Part shown: positions 1 through 10,598 of the stretch, piece after piece
Layout: each line of letters begins with the position of its first letter
Numbering within the stretch: the stretch's first letter is position 1
NCBI RefSeq assembly: GCF_007748175.1
Contig: NZ_CP037422.1
Location: 5,906,334 to 5,970,333, forward strand
Direction: 5' to 3'
Source of the DNA: Gimesia aquarii
GTDB lineage: Bacteria > Planctomycetota > Planctomycetia > Planctomycetales > Planctomycetaceae
DNA length: 64,000 bases
Notes under the pieces: generated by a model
Seen by the model: only the letters and a program-made list of their open reading frames with translations
What the model was told of the DNA's origin: nothing
The model's database searches: none
Translations under genes and position numbers: made by a program

Positions 1-1164
1 AAAACTATAATTATTGAAATGAGTTCCCAGGGTTTGAAACTTTGAATTTCGCCAAACCAGTTTTCCTGACTGAAGATCGACGCCAAAACAAACGCCATAA
101 AAATTGAAGTAGGCTCGTTTTGAATCGACTGCCATGGGTGGAACAAAAGTGATATATGATTTCCTTCTGCCATAATAGTTCGACTGAGAATTCATGATGG
201 CCTGCACAACACTCTTATCCAGAAAAGACAATTTCCATTTTGGTTTACTTTTTGTCTGCTGTAGATTCACAGATTGCTTTAATAAAGCAAAACTTGTGTC
301 AGGCTGCTCAACTGAATTCCGAGATTTCACTGGCTTTTCAGTAATCAGCGACTGCAAGTAACTGACTGGATCTATCGATCTTCCTCCCATCATAATTTTT
401 TTATCAGGGAACTGTTGTGCGATTAATTGTATGTTCGCATCTGCGAGTTCAAGTTGATGGCTTCGAATCAAAGCTAACGCTAATTTGACATTCAAATCAA
501 TTTCAGGCAGATTGCTATCGGGATGGTGATCCAAAATTGACTTCCAATAGTGTGCCGCCAGAGCAAATTCTCCGCGTTCAAATGCATCATTTCCCAACAA
601 CTCAGCAACATCATCTCCGACCGATGTCAAAAAGTATTGTGAATAGATGTTCTTAGCCTTGCTAATGACCTTGGGATCGAAAAATCCGCTTTCCGACGAT
701 ATTTCCTCAAACTGCTTATTGGCCTTGCCATCAAAAAATAGACGAAAGGCTTCACGACCTTCTGCTGGTAATGATGTGATCGCCAACCAGATACGATGTT
801 CTGCATCGACTAAAAAACCATCAGTGGTTGGTAGTAGAGGTGAAGTTGACTTTGTTTCGGCCAATTCTTTCAATGTGGACAATGCCTTTTCCCACATCTG
901 ATGCCGTATATATCGCTCGTAATCATCAAGCAGATTCAGTTTCTTTTCATCCACTGAGATACTAAAGCCCGGCATCTTATGGGGAGAAGTGCCAACATCG
1001 CCTACAGTGATGGCTTCTGCTGCTGCTACTGGTTGTGCAAAAATAATTTGGGCGCAAAGTGGTTTCTCCATCGATAATGAAGCACAAAGTGCCACGCAGG
1101 TAAAAAGATGGGAGCAGACCGATTTTAGCTGAAAGAAATTAAAGTGCGCACTCATACGTAACAT
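1..1164 (-). CDS. PQQ-like beta-propeller protein, 3' part outside the window
   Basis: An uninterrupted minus-strand reading frame runs from an ATG at 1164 to the window edge, so the C-terminus is missing. The ATG has an AAGGA Shine-Dalgarno about 7 bases upstream. A second in-frame ATG at 1155 is a weaker start. The first ~45 residues contain a hydrophobic, Cys-rich export-type segment. A helical, TPR-like stretch follows (short motifs such as LDDYERYIRHQMWEKAL). The last visible residues (tract ending DLQSGKLVWRNSKFQTLG) have the 'G+L.W' blade signature of PQQ/BamB-like propellers. Planctomycetes encode many such secreted propeller proteins of unknown substrate. I infer an exported, probably non-enzymatic or dehydrogenase-like protein; the ligand cannot be read from this part. 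Confidence 0.7.
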   Translation of the reverse strand, partial: MLRMSAHFNFFQLKSVCSHLFTCVALCASLSMEKPLCAQIIFAQPVAAAEAITVGDVGTSPHKMPGFSISVDEKKLNLLDDYERYIRHQMWEKALSTLKELAETKSTSPLLPTTDGFLVDAEHRIWLAITSLPAEGREAFRLFFDGKANKQFEEISSESGFFDPKVISKAKNIYSQYFLTSVGDDVAELLGNDAFERGEFALAAHYWKSILDHHPDSNLPEIDLNVKLALALIRSHQLELADANIQLIAQQFPDKKIMMGGRSIDPVSYLQSLITEKPVKSRNSVEQPDTSFALLKQSVNLQQTKSKPKWKLSFLDKSVVQAIMNSQSNYYGRRKSYITFVPPMAVDSKRAYFNFYGVCFGVDLQSGKLVWRNSKFQTLGTHFNNYSF

Positions 1165-1472
1165 TACCCATCCTTAGATCGAGAATGGCCTGTTTATTAG
1201 TTTAGAAATCAAGGTAATCGTGGCGCGATTTATAAGAACAATAACCAGGACGTTTGTGGGGGAGATGAGTTCCCGGTTTCTGTAAATTTTCTGTTTATTT
1301 AGAACAATATTCCATCTCGTACAATAAATTCTCCTGTTAGTTTTAACAAACGTATTGTACACCATTTGATAATCAAAATTTCAAGCACTATTTTGATGCT
1401 TTTCCAATTTTTAATAACTTTTATCAAAATAGAAAATTCGACCATTTTGAAATAACAAAGAACCACCAACTA
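1165..1472. other. Intergenic, AT-rich, no gene seen
   Basis: No convincing coding frame. It lies between the start of the propeller gene and the terminator of the DUF1501 gene, so it should carry the propeller gene's promoter. I could not single out a -35/-10 pair. Confidence 0.4.
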
Positions 1473-1509
1473 CAAAACAAGCCCACCAGTTATTCAAAAG
1501 GTGGGCTTG
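1473..1509 (-). terminator. Rho-independent terminator of the DUF1501 operon
   Basis: Perfect 10-bp inverted repeat CAAGCCCACC (1478-1487) / GGTGGGCTTG (1500-1509), followed on the minus strand by TTTTG. It lies 27 bases past the stop of the DUF1501 gene. Confidence 0.85.
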
Positions 1510-1535
1510 ATTCGTTTCGTAATGAATATGAACTC

Positions 1536-3005
1536 TCACCCCATCAATTTGGTAACAGCCTGAGCTTTTACTAACTCACGAGGTTGGTTCAAGTGATTAT
1601 ACACAATTGTTTCAGGGTTGATGCCAAACGAGTGGTAGATCGTAGCCAACAATTCGCGCGGGTGGATTGGATCTTTTCGAGGACTGGAGCCTGTTTTGTC
1701 AGATTCGCCATGCACATAACCCCGTTTCAAACCTGCACCAGCCATGAGAGACGTGTAACAATAAGGCCAGTGATCTCTTCCATCGTCACTATTTGAGTTA
1801 CCCGACGTACTCACACCGCGTTGCGGGCTTCTTCCAAACTCACCAACGGCGACAACCAAAGTTTCATCGAGAGTACCACGATCATATAAATCGGAAATTA
1901 AACTGGCGAGTCCCTGGTCAAACATGGGAGCTGACTGGTCTTTTAGACGCTTGGAAAGCCCGGTATGCACATCCCAGGAATGATTGTTAGAGTTTGCAAC
2001 TTTAGGCCAAACGACCTCGACAACACGCGTACCCGCTTCAGCAAGACGGCGCGCCAGCAGGAGACTTTGTCCAAAAGTATTTCGCCCATATTTGTCTCGA
2101 ACCGCGTCTGACTCTTGTTCCAGGGCAAATGCATCGCGAGCACGCCCGGAAATTACCAGATCAAGTGCACGAGAATAATATTTATCAAGCTTATAGTCTT
2201 CCACAGCTTTATTGAGCTGTGGCATCCCTTTGTTAATCGATTCTCGTAAACTGGCACGCCGTTGTAATCGAGAAGTATAAACATCCGGACGTAGCTTAAG
2301 GTCGTCTACACTGATCTTATCCATTTTATTCATATCCATATCATCTCCTGGCGGATACAAATAATAGGGGTCATACGCACGTCCCAAGAAACCAGCGGTT
2401 CCTGCTTTACCAACAACATTACTTTCCTGTAGAGGGCGGGGCAGCATTACGAAAGGCAACATAGAGACTTGTGGAGGCTGCAACCGAATGATGTTGGAAC
2501 CAAAGTTTGGAAAGTCTTTGGGACTGGGAGGCTCTAATTGCCCCGAGGGGCTGACCTTATCAGTCGTGTAACCGGTTAACATTTGATAAATGGCAGCTGT
2601 ATGATTGAAGAGCCCTTTCGGCGTGTAGCTCATCGATCGAATCATAGTGAATTTGTCATTTTGCTGTGCAAGATTCGGAAGCAATTCAGTAAACTGGACT
2701 CCTGGAATTTTCGTCGGAATTGGCTTGAATACACTTCGCACGTTATCAGGAACATTTTCTTTTGGATCCCATAGATCGAGATGGCTTGGACCGCCTTGTA
2801 AAAAGATCAAGATCACACTTTTTGCTTTTGCCCAGCCAGGACCGCCACCTTCATTATTGTTGGCAGCCGCTTCCTGAAGTTGTAGCATGGAACCGAGCCC
2901 CATGCCCATCATGCCGGAACCACCGACTCTTAATAAATCACGTCGAGATATCTGGTTTCTGGACTCACACGCTTCCTTGCCGGGTTGACCTGGAATGATT
3001 AGCAT
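1536..3005 (-). CDS. DUF1501 domain protein, Tat-exported
   Basis: A 489-residue protein of the DUF1501 family, which is greatly expanded in planctomycetes and has an alkaline-phosphatase/sulfatase-like fold. Residues 20-40 carry a twin-arginine signal ([10 protein letters not shown]), so it should be exported folded, possibly with a cofactor. Family motifs are visible: [15 protein letters not shown] near residue 68, LLPNLAQ...MIRSM near 110, and GEFGRSP with DGRDHWPYC near 390. It lies 80 bases downstream of the 1716-residue cytochrome/DUF1553 gene on the same strand, and a terminator follows, so the two form an operon. This pairing of DUF1501 with a DUF1549/DUF1553 cytochrome is the standard planctomycete arrangement. 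The biochemical reaction is unknown; degradation of complex or sulfated polymers is often suggested. Confidence 0.93.
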   Translation of the reverse strand: MLIIPGQPGKEACESRNQISRRDLLRVGGSGMMGMGLGSMLQLQEAAANNNEGGGPGWAKAKSVILIFLQGGPSHLDLWDPKENVPDNVRSVFKPIPTKIPGVQFTELLPNLAQQNDKFTMIRSMSYTPKGLFNHTAAIYQMLTGYTTDKVSPSGQLEPPSPKDFPNFGSNIIRLQPPQVSMLPFVMLPRPLQESNVVGKAGTAGFLGRAYDPYYLYPPGDDMDMNKMDKISVDDLKLRPDVYTSRLQRRASLRESINKGMPQLNKAVEDYKLDKYYSRALDLVISGRARDAFALEQESDAVRDKYGRNTFGQSLLLARRLAEAGTRVVEVVWPKVANSNNHSWDVHTGLSKRLKDQSAPMFDQGLASLISDLYDRGTLDETLVVAVGEFGRSPQRGVSTSGNSNSDDGRDHWPYCYTSLMAGAGLKRGYVHGESDKTGSSPRKDPIHPRELLATIYHSFGINPETIVYNHLNQPRELVKAQAVTKLMG

Positions 3006-3085
3006 TTCAGTATCTCCTCACTTTTGTTAGAGGTCGGTTTAAGTATTCTATCCGTTAGATTGTACTATCGCTTGATAATAGAGTC

Positions 3086-6000
3086 TTAGTGATTAAACAG
3101 AAACGCAGGACTGTTGATCAATGCCCAGGTTAAGTCCTGGGCTGCAATGAGTCGCTTCTGCTTAACCTGTTCCCCACTAAGCCGAACATCGTTGCGTAAA
3201 CGGGTTAATTTTCGATCTACAGGGCGAATATTCTGCATCTTCATTAGATGATTTCGTAATTCTACCAGCTTTGGATCAGTGGAACGTGGTTTTTTACTGT
3301 CGGCGACAGCTTTCAACTGTGCTTGTAGCTTACGATCCGACTTACTGTAATAATCAAGCAGTTTCTTATTCTCGGCTGCATTTCGTTTATCATGCTTCTT
3401 TGCAAGGATTTTCTGAATATCCTGGGGATGTTTATCTAACGTTGTGGGACCACCACTGTTAGTGACAGAAAGTCGAAACCGGCCAATGGAATGTGTGTTA
3501 CTGCTAAAGTGTTGTTTTAAGACAAATGTTAAAATCGTTCCCTGATCATCGACTGTCACTTTTGATTGAATATCAAAACTAGCCATATGCGATTTCCCTG
3601 TTTGAGGAGCCAGAGCCCAACCATCACTCGAAGGCTTTACCTTTCCATCAATGGCAGTCGAAACATTATAAACATTCTGGCTAAAATCGGCCTGTGCATT
3701 CGCTAGAGTTAATTTTGTTTTTTGAGCTGGTTTTGATATTGGTGCTGAATAGACCTCGAATTCATTCAATACTATATTTCCATCTGCTGCACGTCCTGGT
3801 CCTTTATTGGGCAATGAATCATGCGTCAGAACTTCGAGACGAACAGCAGAGATCCCTTTTAAATTCGAACGTGCGACAATTTGATAATCACCTTTGCCGT
3901 TCTTTCCTGTTGCTAATACGGAAAGATCCTTCTGGAGCTTTAAAGTCGCTTTATTAGTAGCCGACATACTTTCAGGCTTGAGTGCAATCCACTTCGACCC
4001 CTTCGTATTTTGTTTTTCCCAATTCGTGATTTTCGCTTTTAATTCCTTTTGATATTCAGATAAGACTTTTTGCAACTTAGCAGTACGCGCTTTTTGCTCT
4101 TCGTTCAACCAGGCTTCCCGGGGAGCAATTGCTTTCTGGAACGAAGTGACGGCATGTTGTGCATCTTGTACGTTTTTGACACGTAGATTTTCCTGCTTGA
4201 TTACATCAGGAGCTAAGCTTTTTTCGTAGGCAACGAGACGTTTTGTTAATGCCTCATGCTCACTATGAATCTGTTGTTGAATTAATTTGACTCCTGCCTG
4301 TTTTTCCTCGTCTGTTGCTGGACGACTCAAAACTCTGAGGAAGATCGAGTCGATTAGCGACAGATCGTCCTTTTCCTCTTGAACGAGTTTACTCAGGGCA
4401 TTATTGGGATCGCTGATGGCATTTCCGACAGTCGGACCACTAATTAATGCCATTACTGGTCCCAATTCTACACTGGAAGACCGTTCGCATTCGCAAGGAC
4501 TCTCGCGTTGGGCACGTCCGAACTTTGCCAGGAAATCGCTTTTCAATTTAAAACCAACATCGGGAAGCTCTGCAGCGCGCGTTCCAGCTGGAACTCCTGG
4601 GATATTTGATACGGATCCAGTCACACGGCAAAGTGAATCATACAATACTTCTGCTGGTAAACGCCGTGCTTTTGCGTGTGAATAGTTAATTGAATCATCT
4701 TCATTCCACTTATTCGTCTTAATCGAAAGTTGATAGGTTCGTGACTGACATATCACACGCATTAGGTGACGAATATCAAAATTATGCTTTAAAAAGTCTG
4801 CCGTTAATTGGTCCAATAGTTCCGGATTGGATGGCGGATTTCCAGCACGAATGTCGTCAATCGGCTCAATCAAACCAGTCCCGGTGAGATAACCCCAGAT
4901 GCGATTCGCATACGCTTTGGCAAAATATTGGTTATCACGTGAAGTGATCCAACGGGCCAATTGTTCACGCCGTGAAAGTTCCTTTTTATCTGCTCCGAAT
5001 TCTGCGGGGTAGGGAAACTTAGGTGACGTTTTAGCACCGGTGCGTTCATGAATCATCTCACCATCTTTTTTATCATAGACGACTTCGAACAAAGGTTTTC
5101 CGCTTTCGACGGCTGTACGACCAATTGTACGTCCTTTACTTTCAGGGGCTTTCTTCAGACCATACTGTGCGAAAAATGCAGATGTTTCATAGTATTGGTC
5201 CTGAGTCCACCGCTCGAAGGGGTGGTCGTGGCATTTATTGCAATTGAATCGAATTGAAAGGAATAAATGCGTTGTGTTTTCCATTGTATCGACAGGTGTA
5301 CGATGAATTTTGAAGTAGGAAGCAGCCGGATTCGCTTTGTTCGAACCAGAAGCGGAAAGCACCTTATAAACAAACTGGTCATAGGGAACATTGTCTGCAA
5401 CAGATTTACGAATCCAATTGCGGAATAACTTCGCGCCTTCGACACCCAGATATTTACGATTCACCTGTAAGAGATCAGCCCACTTATTGGTCCAATGTTC
5501 AACAAACTCAGGGCTTCCAATCAGCCGGTCAATCAAAGCATTACGTTTAACTTTCGATTCTCGCTTGTCGGCTAAAAATGTTTTGACATCCTCGATTGTT
5601 GGAGGTAATCCAGTTAAGTCAATGAAAAGACGTCTTATAAATTCGGCATCAGTACATAAATCAGATGGAAGCGTTTTGGTTTTCTTGAGTTTACTATCAA
5701 CCAGTTTGTCAATGTAATTATGAACGGGGACCTGTTTCCAAACAAAGTCTGAGCGATCCCCCATAACGGTCACAGTTGTCGCAGCATACTTTCCTTGGTA
5801 CCGAGCCAGAAGCGGTGCTTCACCTCGTCGGAGTACTTCTGCGATCCCACCATGATGCATTTTCGCAATTTCAATATTGCTGCTATCGATGAACGAATCG
5901 GAAGTTACATCACGAATTTCACCGTTGTCATAAGTTGCCAGCACACGGAACTGCTGCAACAGGCCTGCACGTGGAATGACAGGATTTTCGGGAGTAATCT

Positions 6001-8236
6001 TAATACTTACTACTCGGGCAGAATCTTGTTTTAAAGGAGTCCCATTCTTGATCCAAGATGCAACGATCTCATAATGTGCATCACCGGCGATTGCTACTTG
6101 GCCGCCTTTATGTGGAACTTCTGCAATTGCTTTCAACAAAATGAGGCTCTTCTCAGGTGACGCCAGATTGACACGGCGTGATTTAAGATCATCAGTGAAA
6201 GCTCTGAGATCGAACAGATCATCAGTTCCTCTTAAGGAAAGCTTAAATCCATCTTTTCCTTTATTTGCGCCGTGACATAACCCTGAATTACATCCCATTT
6301 TTGTAAATGCAGGAGCAACATCCCGCCAATAATCGGGACGATAATCTTCAGGAAATTCGGCTATGGTAATTTTCGCTTTCGTTTGAATTCCCTTTTGACT
6401 GAAATTGACATCGACAGTGCCTGGCTGAAGTCCGCGTACCAAGCCAGTTGGAGAAACGTATATTTTCCCTGGCTGGGTTGTATTCACTTTTACTAAACGT
6501 GTCAGATCTGTTTTCGCTCCGGATTTTAAATGTCCTGTAACAATGAACTGAATCGTGTCGTATTTTTGCGCGATCTTGGCAGTCGTCGGTTGTACTTCCA
6601 GTTTCACTACCGGGTCGGAGTCTGAGAGTGTTTCGAGTGGCATTTTTTTCTGATTCAAATCGACTACGACTAACCCAGACTTCTGCGTTTTACTTTTCTT
6701 TTCTGCGATTTGTGTTTGGTTCGCTTCTAAAGGAACAGGTACAAATGATTTTTTTAATTTCCCTGTTTTCGCTTCGAACAGCCGGACCTGACCATCTTGT
6801 CCTGCAGTAGCAATCATTTCGCCCTGCGGGTGATAAGCAACAGTATATAAACCTGACTCTGGAACTTTGACTTCACTTACCAATTTGACTGATTTCGTCC
6901 GGTTCTCTTCGACCTGTTTTTTCTCAGCCGGAGTTCGTGTCACGACTCGTTTTGATAGAATCTTGACTAATTCAGGCGAGAACTTTTTTTCAATCTCGAA
7001 AGAGAAAACTTTCAGTTCCCCTGTGTGATTCAGGCTGCTGACTGCGACCAGTTGTTTCCCATTCGGATGAATATCGACTCCGAAGATTCTTCCTTTGAGG
7101 GCAGGGAAGCGTCGTACCTGATTCGCATCGTCACCGATCACACGTACTGATTGGCGGAATACATGGTAAAGTTTGGGGACTCCATCTGCCCCACCAACCA
7201 GAATCGTATCTTGAGTGGGATGACGGGCAATCGCTGCGAGTCCCCCAGTTAAAGCTTTGGGTGTAATCGAAGTAATATTATCGATAAATCGTTGTGTTTT
7301 TAGTTCTGCGAGTTTCGTTGTTCTATCACGACTGACAGAAATGACATGACTCCCATCTGTTGAAAAAACAGTATCCAGGACCCAATCATAATGAGCATTC
7401 TGATAAAGTACTTCTTTAGCTGTCTCGACTTCGATCACACGCACTGTATTATCAGCACAACCAAATGCCAGTAATTTTCCATCTGGTGACCAACTCGCAC
7501 CGTAAATGGTGTCATAGGTCAATGGGACCGACTTTTTCAATGTTTGTTTTGCCACATCCCAGATTTGAATTTCGCCCCGCTCAGCAGGAGTTCCTCCCGT
7601 CACGGCTAAATATTTTCCATCAGGTGAAAACTGGACCGATTCAATCCGCTGGGATTTTCCAATCAGTCGCCCGACTAATTTATTGCCTTCAGCGGCATGT
7701 AGAACAACTTCGTGAAAACCAGCAACGGCTAGTAATTTCCCGTCTGGAGAATAATCCAGTGAAGTTATTACTGGGGGCGAAGAATACTTGGGCGGATTCT
7801 TTTTATTAAATTGGTACTCGACCTTCTTTGGTGAATCATCAATGGCTCCCTGTTGAATCCAGGAACGAATCAGAATGATCTGATCTTGTAGGAGAGGCGA
7901 TTTCCCTTTTGGCATTTCGGCTTCATTACCATGAGGTGTGATCAGCTTTACCAGATAGCTCTCGTCCGGCTTACCTGGAATAATGGCGGTGCTTTCACTT
8001 TCTCCTCCCTGAAGTAAACGAGAAAATTCTGTGATCACATATTCCCCTTCAGGATTTCGAGGATGGTGACATCCTGCGCAATTTGCCTGAAGTATCGGGC
8101 GAATGTGTTGATAAAAGCTGATTTTACCATCGACACCAGATGGATTCGCAGCGAAAGCATTCGACACTGTGTGTGTACACAAAATAAGTGTAGTGATAGC
8201 AAAAGAAAGGAACTTGTCGATCGACATGAGCCCCAA
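3086..8236 (-). CDS. PSCyt1 / WD40 / DUF1549 / DUF1553 giant secreted cytochrome
   Basis: 1716 residues with a signal peptide (about 1-30). Visible order: PSCyt1 haem site CAGCH at 53-57; WD40-like blades about 150-530; a bacterial Ig-like (Big2-type) strand region about 560-650; a second CNSGLCHG motif near 680; another Ig-like stretch; DUF1549 with CNKCHDHPFERW; then DUF1553. The typical DUF1553 C-terminus (QDLTWALINSPAFLFNH) appears only at the very end. It is separated from the rest by roughly 400 residues of Lys/Gln-rich coiled coil and a discoidin-like section, so DUF1553 looks interrupted by an insertion. An ATG at residue 4 is an alternative start. It heads the operon with the DUF1501 gene. 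Probable periplasmic electron-transfer or polymer-handling protein; exact role unknown. Confidence 0.92.
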   Translation of the reverse strand: MGLMSIDKFLSFAITTLILCTHTVSNAFAANPSGVDGKISFYQHIRPILQANCAGCHHPRNPEGEYVITEFSRLLQGGESESTAIIPGKPDESYLVKLITPHGNEAEMPKGKSPLLQDQIILIRSWIQQGAIDDSPKKVEYQFNKKNPPKYSSPPVITSLDYSPDGKLLAVAGFHEVVLHAAEGNKLVGRLIGKSQRIESVQFSPDGKYLAVTGGTPAERGEIQIWDVAKQTLKKSVPLTYDTIYGASWSPDGKLLAFGCADNTVRVIEVETAKEVLYQNAHYDWVLDTVFSTDGSHVISVSRDRTTKLAELKTQRFIDNITSITPKALTGGLAAIARHPTQDTILVGGADGVPKLYHVFRQSVRVIGDDANQVRRFPALKGRIFGVDIHPNGKQLVAVSSLNHTGELKVFSFEIEKKFSPELVKILSKRVVTRTPAEKKQVEENRTKSVKLVSEVKVPESGLYTVAYHPQGEMIATAGQDGQVRLFEAKTGKLKKSFVPVPLEANQTQIAEKKSKTQKSGLVVVDLNQKKMPLETLSDSDPVVKLEVQPTTAKIAQKYDTIQFIVTGHLKSGAKTDLTRLVKVNTTQPGKIYVSPTGLVRGLQPGTVDVNFSQKGIQTKAKITIAEFPEDYRPDYWRDVAPAFTKMGCNSGLCHGANKGKDGFKLSLRGTDDLFDLRAFTDDLKSRRVNLASPEKSLILLKAIAEVPHKGGQVAIAGDAHYEIVASWIKNGTPLKQDSARVVSIKITPENPVIPRAGLLQQFRVLATYDNGEIRDVTSDSFIDSSNIEIAKMHHGGIAEVLRRGEAPLLARYQGKYAATTVTVMGDRSDFVWKQVPVHNYIDKLVDSKLKKTKTLPSDLCTDAEFIRRLFIDLTGLPPTIEDVKTFLADKRESKVKRNALIDRLIGSPEFVEHWTNKWADLLQVNRKYLGVEGAKLFRNWIRKSVADNVPYDQFVYKVLSASGSNKANPAASYFKIHRTPVDTMENTTHLFLSIRFNCNKCHDHPFERWTQDQYYETSAFFAQYGLKKAPESKGRTIGRTAVESGKPLFEVVYDKKDGEMIHERTGAKTSPKFPYPAEFGADKKELSRREQLARWITSRDNQYFAKAYANRIWGYLTGTGLIEPIDDIRAGNPPSNPELLDQLTADFLKHNFDIRHLMRVICQSRTYQLSIKTNKWNEDDSINYSHAKARRLPAEVLYDSLCRVTGSVSNIPGVPAGTRAAELPDVGFKLKSDFLAKFGRAQRESPCECERSSSVELGPVMALISGPTVGNAISDPNNALSKLVQEEKDDLSLIDSIFLRVLSRPATDEEKQAGVKLIQQQIHSEHEALTKRLVAYEKSLAPDVIKQENLRVKNVQDAQHAVTSFQKAIAPREAWLNEEQKARTAKLQKVLSEYQKELKAKITNWEKQNTKGSKWIALKPESMSATNKATLKLQKDLSVLATGKNGKGDYQIVARSNLKGISAVRLEVLTHDSLPNKGPGRAADGNIVLNEFEVYSAPISKPAQKTKLTLANAQADFSQNVYNVSTAIDGKVKPSSDGWALAPQTGKSHMASFDIQSKVTVDDQGTILTFVLKQHFSSNTHSIGRFRLSVTNSGGPTTLDKHPQDIQKILAKKHDKRNAAENKKLLDYYSKSDRKLQAQLKAVADSKKPRSTDPKLVELRNHLMKMQNIRPVDRKLTRLRNDVRLSGEQVKQKRLIAAQDLTWALINSPAFLFNH

Positions 8237-8276
8237 CCCCCTTATGGCAGACCTAAGTTAAAATAACTCTGGTGAT

Positions 8277-8297
8277 GAAAAGAGATATTCTCTTTTC
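8277..8297. repeat. 21-bp palindrome upstream of the giant cytochrome gene
   Basis: GAAAAGAGA-TAT-TCTCTTTTC is a perfect inverted repeat 41-61 bases upstream of the ATG at 8236. It could be an operator or a 5'-UTR hairpin. There is no U-run typical of a terminator on the minus strand, and no known regulator site is recognised. Confidence 0.4.
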
Positions 8298-8660
8298 ACT
8301 GCCCCTTATTGATCTTGAGAGGACTCTTACGAGATTTAATGATCAATCAGGGTGAGAGTGACGGAAGGATAAGTTGTAAACTGACCGTTTCCAGCCAGGA
8401 ACTTAATTCTCGGATGCAAGAATATATTAACTATTATGAATGTATCGTAAATCTTCGTCGATGACAATTTCTCGTTTTTCAAAAAAAAAAAGAATTTTTC
8501 TTTTTGAATTCTACTGGAAAATCGCAATCAGAAACACGCTATTTTAACCGAAAACAGATGACTATCTGCCTGAGACATCATTTTGTCTCTCAACAACTAG
8601 GTCATTGACAATGAGAGCGATATCCATTTTATAATATCACTAAAATGTAAGGGCACATGA
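8298..8660. other. Intergenic, no gene seen
   Basis: AT-rich spacer between the TadG terminator and the leader of the giant cytochrome gene. A 63-codon minus-strand frame at 8336-8527 has no ribosome site and low-complexity Phe/Lys composition, so it is not called. Confidence 0.4.
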
Positions 8661-8688
8661 AAAAGAGGTGGCTGTTTCCAGCCACCTC
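8661..8688 (-). terminator. Terminator of the tad-like operon
   Basis: GAGGTGGCTG (8665-8674), loop TTTC, CAGCCACCTC (8679-8688): a perfect 10-bp stem, followed on the minus strand by TTTTT. Confidence 0.9.
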
Positions 8689-8747
8689 AATCACTCAGGT
8701 AGAAATCAACCCAAGCAGGCACGAATCATGAAACATTCGATCTCTGA

Positions 8748-10544
8748 TTAAAAATCATTATCTGGGTCAGCCAACAATTTGGCTGGTGGCACATTGGCTG
8801 CAATCTTACCAAAAGCAACCAACAACTGAGCCTGCATGTCTTCAATCGTGGAACCACCGGGAGCATCAATCCAGATACCATTGCACGCTTCGGCGATTGC
8901 CTTCATCAAATTTCGATCTGCTCCTTTTCCAACCGTCATCGTATGCACGGTGTATCCCATGTTGGCTGCTTCCACTGCTTGCCAGAAAGCATACTGTTTA
9001 TCACGGCTCGTTGTTGAATAGTCTGAGTTTCCATCCCCGTCAAAGTCAGTGACTTCATCCCAGTTCCAGCTACCAGGAAGTGACCAGCCTGATGGAGAAC
9101 GATTCGCATTTCCATCGGTCATCACTAGAATTGTAGGTCTGGCACCAACACGACCATGCGAGTACAACAGCTCTCTCGCATCACGAATCCCGTACCCCAT
9201 ACCGGTAAAGGGGGCATAGTGAGAAGCCTGTTTATGTCTCTGAATCGTATTAATGTCGGCATAACGATTCGTAATAAGATCATCTCCTAAATCCACAGTC
9301 TCAGCGACTCCGTCATCGTTGAGTACTGATTCGACTCTCGAAGAATCATCATAGGTTACCAGTCCAATATAATCTCCGAACTGCAACCCGCCGAGGAACT
9401 CTGTGAATAAGGTTACCCCTTCTTTCATCGCATGGAATGGATAAATAGGAGCTCGCCATAAATCCTCAGACTGATTGTTCTTCTTACGTCGTTCAATCAG
9501 ATAACCTACGAGAGTACGATAGCCATAGTCTTTTCTATAGCCATAGTTTTTAACAGCACTATCTTTTCGTACCCAGTTGATGTAGCTTTTCCACGCCGAT
9601 TTATTTGAAGATCCAGTGGGTTGCCCTTTTAAGTTCCCATTAGAATCTTTCCCTTCTTGAGGAAATGGATACTTGAGATTTCCAGATGAATCGACTTCAT
9701 CTAGATCGAGCGCATAGAACACCGTTTCATCACTGTCAGAACTATGATAAGTCCCCACAGCTGAGTTAATCTTTCCATAGCCAGTCGCAGGAAATTTCAG
9801 TTTTCCTGTATCAGAATAAGTAACACCAGATGCGACTAAAGTGTCCCAGATATCGTCCAGGTTTGCTTCCACAGCCGCTTTTCCTAGACTTGACGATGAC
9901 ATCGCATCATATTGACTGTCGTAACTCATTGATCCCGAATAGTCGAGTACAAGAACGATGTCACGGGCTTCAATGAATGCTATTGCGGAAGTGGTGATTG
10001 CCGCTGTTTTATCATTCATGAAACCAGCAAAAAACAATTGCAATTTGGAATCATCTTGACCTTCTGCAGGATTATCCCGTCGTGCAGTCACCCTTACCAC
10101 ATTGTAAGGCTTGGCACCTGGCCCCCATTCCATATGGTCATTCCCCTGGCTATCCTGATAGTTCTTTCCAAATTCGACATCTCTCTCAGGGTCAATGTAA
10201 ACTCCATTTAAACGAGCTACCTTTTCAGCCATGGCTTTTGCGGCATCAACAGCGATCGCATTCGCATCCTGAACCGCGCCCCCCACATCTTGTCCTTCTT
10301 CAATGTCATTAGCAGATTCTTGAATCGTGTTTGTAATTTGCTGAGCAGCGGCCAGGGCTGCTGCATCAACGGCATTCCGCATTCTGGTTTTGGTCATTGT
10401 GATCACAGCGACATCAATACCAAACGCCAAAAATCCCATCGTCGCGATAAGAAATGGGACTGCCATCACCATGAACGCACCGCGGCGATTTTGTTCGCCC
10501 GGCGAGTTCATTTTTTCATTTTGTGTTACTTGGACTTGTTTCAT
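8748..10544 (-). CDS. TadG-like protein with von Willebrand factor A domain
   Basis: 598 residues. A positively charged N-terminus (RRGAF) precedes one membrane helix at about 24-46. A TadE/TadG-type stem then follows (TKTRMRNAVDAAALAAAQQ). From about residue 195 there is a VWA domain with the MIDAS motif D201-Y-S203-G-S205, and later VMTDGNANR and HTMTVGKGADR elements. Tad/Flp 'pseudopilin' proteins of this kind are anchored in the inner membrane and belong to tight-adherence pili or related surface machinery; VWA domains bind metal-dependent ligands. It is the last gene of a three-gene minus-strand operon (TadE, TadE, TadG), with 54 bases separating it from its neighbour and a strong terminator after it. 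No Tad ATPase or secretin is in the window. Confidence 0.88.
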   Translation of the reverse strand: MKQVQVTQNEKMNSPGEQNRRGAFMVMAVPFLIATMGFLAFGIDVAVITMTKTRMRNAVDAAALAAAQQITNTIQESANDIEEGQDVGGAVQDANAIAVDAAKAMAEKVARLNGVYIDPERDVEFGKNYQDSQGNDHMEWGPGAKPYNVVRVTARRDNPAEGQDDSKLQLFFAGFMNDKTAAITTSAIAFIEARDIVLVLDYSGSMSYDSQYDAMSSSSLGKAAVEANLDDIWDTLVASGVTYSDTGKLKFPATGYGKINSAVGTYHSSDSDETVFYALDLDEVDSSGNLKYPFPQEGKDSNGNLKGQPTGSSNKSAWKSYINWVRKDSAVKNYGYRKDYGYRTLVGYLIERRKKNNQSEDLWRAPIYPFHAMKEGVTLFTEFLGGLQFGDYIGLVTYDDSSRVESVLNDDGVAETVDLGDDLITNRYADINTIQRHKQASHYAPFTGMGYGIRDARELLYSHGRVGARPTILVMTDGNANRSPSGWSLPGSWNWDEVTDFDGDGNSDYSTTSRDKQYAFWQAVEAANMGYTVHTMTVGKGADRNLMKAIAEACNGIWIDAPGGSTIEDMQAQLLVAFGKIAANVPPAKLLADPDNDF

Positions 10545-10598
10545 CTTTCCCCCCCATGTTCCCCTGAAGACAGAGTCATACTCTTTTAAAAATGTTTT

